From Chryseobacterium sp. C-71 (GTDB taxonomy: Bacteria; Bacteroidota; Bacteroidia; Flavobacteriales; Weeksellaceae): a DNA stretch of 64,000 bases. The DNA is taken from positions 3,844,001-3,908,000 of the forward strand of contig NZ_CP087131.1 in assembly GCF_020911865.1 (NCBI RefSeq), read 5' to 3'. The notes beneath the pieces are model-generated. The model had not been told where the DNA came from and made no database searches. It saw only the letters and a list, made by a program, of their open reading frames with translations. Below are positions 59,903 to 64,000 of this stretch, one piece after another (position 1 is the first letter of the stretch; each line of letters opens with the position of its first letter). The position numbers and the translations under genes were made by a program.

Positions 59903-60175
59903 TTTGACTCCGTCGAACCACTTTGTTAGGTTTTGGGCAGCTTTATCCGCCTTCCGTTCCCGCTTTTTTTGTCATTGCGAATGACGTGAAGCAATCAGTT
60001 GAACGATTCAGCAATCGCAATGACAAAAAAGAGATCCACTCAAGTCGGGCTGCAGATTCAGTGTAAAACAAGGTTCAACCTCAAAAGAAAACTTAAGTGT
60101 TCTTTTTTGCGTTATGAAAGAAACTTAAACTTACTTAAGTGTCAAAAATCTTTTATGTCTTTTGACTCCGTCGAA
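59903..60175. repeat. Repeat-rich spacer between hydrolase and DsbA-like genes
   Basis: The 418-bp gap holds no credible gene. It contains 16-bp perfect inverted arms TTTTTTGTCATTGCGA (59965-59980) and TCGCAATGACAAAAAA (60015-60030). It also has two identical 15-mers TTTGACTCCGTCGAA (59903-59917 and 60161-60175) and two CTTAAGTG blocks between them. A short plus-strand frame here runs through the palindromes and is not believed. Confidence 0.8.
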
Positions 60176-60190
60176 TCTTCGATTTGTGGT

Positions 60191-60709
60191 TTAACTCTCA
60201 GTATTCTCCCTCAAAAGCTCAAACAAATCTTCCGCACCGCCATCGAATTTCTTTCCATTCACAAAGAAAGAAGGCGTACCGTTCACGCCGCTCATAATCC
60301 CGCTTTCAAAATCTGCATCTACTTTTTCAGCTAATTCTGTACTTTCCAAATCCTTTTCAAATTGAGGAATGTTCAGTTTTAATTGTTCTGCCAACTTCAT
60401 CAGTAAGTTTTCATTCAAATCTCTCTGATTTTCATAAATCGCATCGTGCATTTCCCAGAATTTCCCTTGTTGATTGGCTGCTTCTGCTGCGATGGCCGCT
60501 GGTCTTGCATATTGGTGCATTTCAGACAAAGGAAAGTTTCTGAAAACAAATTTGACTTGACTTCCATATTCTTCCATCAATTCTTTCAGAACCGGATAAG
60601 CGGCGCCGCAGTATGGACATTGATAATCGCCGTATTCTACAATCACAAGTTCGGCGTTTGCATTGCCTTGTACGTGGTCAGCCTGGCTGACGTTTGGTTT
60701 TAGTGACAT
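60191..60709 (-). CDS. DsbA-family thioredoxin-fold protein, cytoplasmic
   Basis: The 172-residue protein has a thioredoxin-like fold with the active site YGDYQCPYCGAAYP (CPYC), the helical insert typical of DsbA (RPAAIAAEAANQQGKFWEMHDAIYENQ) and the cis-proline loop GVNGTPSFFVNGKKFDG. There is no signal peptide, so it works in the cytoplasm as a thiol oxidoreductase, in contrast to classical DsbA. It starts 3 nt after the peroxiredoxin stop and is the last gene of the minus-strand redox operon. Confidence 0.93.
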   Translation of the reverse strand: MSLKPNVSQADHVQGNANAELVIVEYGDYQCPYCGAAYPVLKELMEEYGSQVKFVFRNFPLSEMHQYARPAAIAAEAANQQGKFWEMHDAIYENQRDLNENLLMKLAEQLKLNIPQFEKDLESTELAEKVDADFESGIMSGVNGTPSFFVNGKKFDGGAEDLFELLRENTES

Positions 60710-60712
60710 AAT

Positions 60713-61174
60713 TTATTTTGTGTTAAGGGTTTCTAAAGCTTCTAAAATTCCGTCTGCACCAGGATTGATAGCCGTTGGTGACAGATAACTCCATTCGATA
60801 ATACCATCTTTGTTGATGACGAAAAGTGCTCTTTTACATTCGCCTTCTTCCTCGTCGTAAACGCCGTATTTTTTAGCAATTTCTCCTTTAGCCTCAAAAT
60901 CTGCGAGTAAAGGAAAATGTAAATTTCTTGATTGTGCAAATGCCAGATGACACCATTTGCTGTCTACAGAAATTCCGAAGATTTCGGCATCATATTTATG
61001 AAAGAACTTTAAAGTTTCATTGTACAAAGCCATCTGGTCGCTGCAAACCGGACTCCAGTCGGCGGGATAAAAAGCAAGGATGACATTCTTTCCTTTGAAT
61101 TCTGAGAGTGTAATTTTCTGGTCGGGCGTTGCATACAAAGTGAAATCTGGAGCAACATCGTTTTTCTGTAACAT
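60713..61174 (-). CDS. Peroxiredoxin (AhpC/TSA family)
   Basis: The 153-residue protein reduces peroxides through its peroxidatic Cys44, in PADWSPVC, a match to the P-x3-(T/S)-x2-C motif. FTLYATPDQKITLSEFKGKNVILAFYP and FGISVDSKWCHLAFAQ fit the AhpE/BCP-like branch. Other cysteines (KWC, GEC) could resolve the disulfide. It lies 4 nt after the DUF1275 gene and 3 nt before the DsbA-like gene, whose thiol activity might recycle it. That link is inference from the operon. Confidence 0.93.
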   Translation of the reverse strand: MLQKNDVAPDFTLYATPDQKITLSEFKGKNVILAFYPADWSPVCSDQMALYNETLKFFHKYDAEIFGISVDSKWCHLAFAQSRNLHFPLLADFEAKGEIAKKYGVYDEEEGECKRALFVINKDGIIEWSYLSPTAINPGADGILEALETLNTK

Positions 61175-61178
61175 AATA

Positions 61179-61880
61179 TTAGTTTTTAAAGTTAATTTTT
61201 GAAATCAGTAATCCGCAAATTATTAGTGATAAAGCAGGAATCATCAAAGTCCATTTTCCAAAATAATCGAGCAGGAAAGGAGCGATAAATGCACCTGTTA
61301 TAAATCCAATCCACAAGAGTAAAAGATGAATCGAATTAGATTTATACTCTTCTTTTTTATCTTTATCTTTGGTCATACTAAGCATTGCGGTGTTCCTTGC
61401 CAAGCTGTTCAGAGTTCCTGTCACGAAATCCGTATTTACTTTTTGGTTTCCGACCGAAGTCACAATCGTATTCATCATTCCCATTGAAAATCCGACAATT
61501 GCAATGGATGTCCAATTATTAATATCATAAAAATAAGCAATAATTGAATAGAAAATGAGAATTCCGGAAACAAGATAAAAAGTTAATATTTGGTTCTTAA
61601 TTCTCTTCCATAATGAAAGGCAGGTTCCGGCGTAAATTCCCAATAAAAAACAACTAATGACTGTAACTGATGTGATAATGATTCCAGATTTACCCGTTGA
61701 AATGGCCGCTCCCAATGAAGTTGTATTTCCACTCATAAAAGAGACGTAGGTTTTCCATTGTATCAACCCTGTTGCATCGATATATCCTGCAATCAAAGCT
61801 AAGAATATGACCAATCTCTCTTGTATCTTAATCGAATCAGATGAAACAACAGTGCTTGTTTTGATGACAGAATGATTCAT
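61179..61880 (-). CDS. DUF1275 (YoaK family) membrane protein
   Basis: The 233-residue protein has about six hydrophobic segments and the family landmarks: LIAGYIDATGLIQWKTYVSFMSGNTTSLGAAI near the start and MNTIVTSVGNQKVNTDFVTGTLNSLAR in the middle. The family is widespread and its activity is unknown. Transport is a common suggestion. It starts 25 nt after the bicupin gene and belongs to the same operon, which otherwise encodes oxalate and redox enzymes, so a role in moving a small acid would be testable. Confidence 0.9.
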   Translation of the reverse strand: MNHSVIKTSTVVSSDSIKIQERLVIFLALIAGYIDATGLIQWKTYVSFMSGNTTSLGAAISTGKSGIIITSVTVISCFLLGIYAGTCLSLWKRIKNQILTFYLVSGILIFYSIIAYFYDINNWTSIAIVGFSMGMMNTIVTSVGNQKVNTDFVTGTLNSLARNTAMLSMTKDKDKKEEYKSNSIHLLLLWIGFITGAFIAPFLLDYFGKWTLMIPALSLIICGLLISKINFKN

Positions 61881-61905
61881 TATTTAGAAAGATTTAATTC
61901 TAATC

Positions 61906-62952
61906 TTATTTCTTAGGCTGAATGAAAACTTTCTCAGTCGGGAATTTTTCAATTTCGCCTTCTTTTAAACCGAAATTAGTAATGACAACATCTTTCGGAT
62001 TTCCTGAAAGCCATTGGCTTAAATCAATAGATTCATAATGTCCGCTGTTGAATCCAATCAGAATTTTGCAAATGGTATCGCCTGTATTTTTGATATAATG
62101 TCCGGCTCCCATTGGAACGTAGCCCACATCTCCTGCACTGAACTGTTCTGTAACACAAGTAGATTCCGCTAAGAAAACTGACATTTCCGCTTGTCCTGAA
62201 ATAAAATACTGCCATTCGTCCGCATTGGGATGCCAGTGCATTTCTCTCAAAGCTCCCGGTTGCAATTCCAAAATAGAACCAGACATCGTGCTGCTGATAG
62301 GAAATTCTTTACTTGTTACCAATCTCTGTAAACCTCCGCCCGGAACGATTCTCGGCTGTTGGGAATGCAAAGGATAACGGTGGAAGCTCGTTAATTCGAT
62401 GTCAGATTCATTCGGACGAGCTTCAGCAACGAAAGACATTTCATCAGGAATAATTCCCGCTGCGAAGTAGGCTTCTTTCTGAGGCAAGGCCGCTACTTCT
62501 TCTAAAGTTAAATTTAAATTCTGAGCAACGATTTCAGGTGGTACGCTTGAAACAAAATCGGTCACGCTGAACGTGTGGTCTTCAGAAAAATTACCGTTAT
62601 CAAAAATCAAAATAAAATGACATTCTTCCGTTCCAGTCGCCTGAATCGAGTGACCGTAACCTTTTGGGAAATACCAAACATCGCCCGGTTCAAAATTATC
62701 GGTGTAGCTGTGACCATCAGGATGGATAATCGTTGTGCGAACCGTTCCCGAAATCACGTAAGCCCATTCAGCAGCGTTGGCGTGCCAGTGTAATTCTCTC
62801 ATACTTCCTGGTTGCAGTCTCATCGAAACTCCCGCAATACCAATAGAAGCAGGGAAATCTTTTACAGAAGCACCTCTTGTCGTTCCGCCATCGTTGGTTC
62901 TTGGTTCTTTTTTTTCTAATTCGTATTTGAAGCTAAGTGATTCAGTTTTCAT
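61906..62952 (-). CDS. Bicupin oxalate decarboxylase family protein
   Basis: The 348-residue protein has two cupin domains, each with the manganese site: ELHWHANAAEW (first) and EMHWHPNADEW (second), both HxHx4E, and a later metal His in each (GYGHS, GAGHY). This is the OxdC layout, converting oxalate to formate and carbon dioxide. The lid segment after the first cupin reads SEDHT, where Bacillus OxdC has SENST. The proton-donating Glu is kept, favouring decarboxylase over oxidase activity. There is no signal peptide. It heads the operon with DUF1275, peroxiredoxin and DsbA-like genes. Confidence 0.92.
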   Translation of the reverse strand: MKTESLSFKYELEKKEPRTNDGGTTRGASVKDFPASIGIAGVSMRLQPGSMRELHWHANAAEWAYVISGTVRTTIIHPDGHSYTDNFEPGDVWYFPKGYGHSIQATGTEECHFILIFDNGNFSEDHTFSVTDFVSSVPPEIVAQNLNLTLEEVAALPQKEAYFAAGIIPDEMSFVAEARPNESDIELTSFHRYPLHSQQPRIVPGGGLQRLVTSKEFPISSTMSGSILELQPGALREMHWHPNADEWQYFISGQAEMSVFLAESTCVTEQFSAGDVGYVPMGAGHYIKNTGDTICKILIGFNSGHYESIDLSQWLSGNPKDVVITNFGLKEGEIEKFPTEKVFIQPKK

Positions 62953-62992
62953 CGTATTATTTTTTATGATTAATGATAGTTTGTCTTTATTT

Positions 62993-63020
62993 CTACTGTA
63001 AAATTAGCCCTGAATCAGGG
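62993..63020 (-). promoter_or_regulatory. Promoter/operator region of the oxalate decarboxylase operon
   Basis: The perfect palindrome CCCTGA-A-TCAGGG (63008-63020) is followed on the minus strand, within a few bases, by TAATTTTA, one mismatch from TAnnTTTG. A protein bound to the palindrome would cover the promoter spacer. A weaker CTCATT/AATGAG inverted repeat lies 13 bp further upstream. Confidence 0.5.
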
Positions 63021-63151
63021 ACTTTTTAGGTCTCATTCGATGAATAGGCAAAATGAGTCGTTGAGTTTTATGATGGAGTAGATGATGAATATTTTTAAAC
63101 CAAAGTGAAAATTTTTTCGAGCTACTTAAATCTTATTGAATAGTTATTTTT

Positions 63152-63253
63152 GTCATTCTGAATGGAATTTTGCGAAGCATTATGAAATGAAGAATCTTTT
63201 AAAATCCAAATATTTGAGATTTTTCGACTCCACTTTGTTTCGCTCAAAATGAC
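63152..63253. repeat. Dispersed palindromic element of about 100 bp
   Basis: The element runs from GTCATTCTGAATGGA to TTTCGCTCAAAATGAC, with GTCATT/AATGAC ends. Inside are TGCGAAGCATT, GAAGAATCTTTTAA, GAGATTTTTCGACTCC. It is the main content of the 439-bp spacer 62953-63391, in which no gene is seen. Confidence 0.6.
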
Positions 63254-63340
63254 AGCCTTAGAAAATTTAAATTTAAAATTTAACAAGATTCTTTGTTTTA
63301 AACAAACTGCGGAAAATAAAACACAAATTCTAAACACAAA

Positions 63341-63366
63341 AAATCACTGGAAAGTTCCAATGATTT
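63341..63366 (-). terminator. Terminator after the SRPBCC-like gene (minus strand)
   Basis: AAATCA-C-TGGAA (63341-63352) and TTCCA-A-TGATTT (63355-63366) form a stem with one mismatch and a 2-nt apex. On the minus strand a T run follows. Confidence 0.7.
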
Positions 63367-63391
63367 TAATAAAATATAATGTGTTGATTTA

Positions 63392-63949
63392 TTAGAAAGG
63401 TTGATTGTATTTTCCTGTCAATGCTTTGTTTTCGATGCTTTTTGCAAAGTTTGGCGTTTCTTCGTGGTTGTGGGCATCAGAAGCGGCTTGTCTGGAAGCA
63501 GCGGCATCAGCAAGATTTACGTTGTGTTCTTTCAGGTATTCGAACATTTCAGGTGTTGCGGTTGCGTGAATTTCGTTGGTGTACAACGTCGTGTTATCAT
63601 CAATTTTTGTGGCTTTCAGTTCCCATAAAACCTGAACTTTTGTACGTCCGTTTTGAGTAATTGAATCTGAAATTGATAACATTCTGCAGTAATCTGGACG
63701 GTGTTCTACCGCAACATAATGCTGAACCATCAACGCATCTCCGATAGTTTCAACATTTAGAGAAACCGGTGCGCCGTCAAAAGTGGTAGAAATAGCGGCT
63801 CCTATGTGCTGTGTTGAGCATCTTTGATATTCGGCATCGGGAAGATTAAGTAACCAATCTGCGATGTTTACTTTTTCGATTGGGGCATTGATAATCGCTG
63901 TAACTGTAGAGTGAGACAATGCATTTTCTGGTGTTTGAATAATTTCCAT
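63392..63949 (-). CDS. SRPBCC-like protein of unknown function
   Basis: The 185-residue protein starts with a strand that fits the helix-grip fold (HSTVTAIINAPIEKVNIADWLLNLP) and continues with beta strands (VSLNVETIGDALMVQHYVAVEH, TKVQVLWELKATKIDDNTTLYTNEIHATA) and a long C-terminal helix. This arrangement suggests an SRPBCC or polyketide-cyclase-like ligand-binding protein. The match is by pattern only. It is the first gene of the minus-strand stress group and has its own terminator, so it is probably transcribed alone. Confidence 0.6.
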   Translation of the reverse strand: MEIIQTPENALSHSTVTAIINAPIEKVNIADWLLNLPDAEYQRCSTQHIGAAISTTFDGAPVSLNVETIGDALMVQHYVAVEHRPDYCRMLSISDSITQNGRTKVQVLWELKATKIDDNTTLYTNEIHATATPEMFEYLKEHNVNLADAAASRQAASDAHNHEETPNFAKSIENKALTGKYNQPF

Positions 63950-64000
63950 AATGTTTAAAGTTTAATTGTTTGTATGTGTTAATTTGATGGTGTAAAGCTA

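Noticed and set aside
1..64000. tRNA, rRNA and riboswitch genes
   Set aside because: No cloverleaf, rRNA or known riboswitch core was recognised by eye; a covariance-model scan would be decisive.

Overview
The window reads as a chromosomal segment of an AT-rich member of the Bacteroidota, most likely the Flavobacteriia and close to Chryseobacterium (Weeksellaceae). The evidence is Bacteroidota-type promoters (TTTG, about 20 bp, then TAnnTTTG), few Shine-Dalgarno-like leaders, SusC-style plug and barrel sequences, a fused two-subunit 2-oxoacid dehydrogenase E1, and many short palindromic intergenic repeats. No rRNA, tRNA, CRISPR array, phage or intact insertion sequence was seen.

Layout. 1-8.6 kb: a truncated helix-hairpin-helix protein, a MerR/AraC divergent pair, the oxidase assembly protein CcoG, an SMP-30-like lipoprotein, a DbpA-type helicase, a hotdog thioesterase behind a 14-unit heptanucleotide repeat, and a small holin-like membrane protein. 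9-25 kb: housekeeping and secreted genes (S9 peptidase, hypoxanthine/uracil-DNA glycosylase, AIM24, queA, rlmN, polyprenyl synthase, E1 fusion, C1 peptidase). A four-helix-bundle gene bounded by inverted repeats sits between queA and rlmN. 25.1-35.6 kb: the most unusual region. An ECF sigma factor is followed by an 840-residue fusion (putative anti-sigma region, membrane segment, TonB-receptor plug, von Willebrand A domain), then a SusC-like barrel in which I see no plug, then an alpha-2-macroglobulin-like protein carrying a second plug next to its thioester module. 35.7-39.3 kb: GbsR/MarR regulator, two membrane proteins, fatty-acid desaturase, SRPBCC and DUF2071 proteins. 39.4-46.1 kb: secreted sugar enzymes (GH29, GH3 with PA14, PQQ-type dehydrogenase) and a duplicated small secreted protein, one copy of which is a pseudogene. 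46-58 kb: a large secreted protein of unknown function, lpdA, a PH-domain protein, patatin, adenine deaminase, an ABC ATPase and small secreted or membrane proteins. 58.9-64 kb: a minus-strand redox/stress group (alpha/beta hydrolase, DsbA-like, peroxiredoxin, DUF1275, bicupin oxalate decarboxylase, SRPBCC-like).

Main hypothesis. The 25-35.6 kb locus may be a cell-surface signalling or transport system in which the plug of a TonB-type receptor has been moved out of the barrel gene into two partners: one tethered to the inner membrane through the anti-sigma/VWA protein, one carried by the macroglobulin. This is inferred from domain content and gene order only. Intergenic DNA is also rich in small palindromic families, catalogued below.

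Start codons were re-chosen from signal peptides and promoter positions in several genes; each case is noted in its entry.
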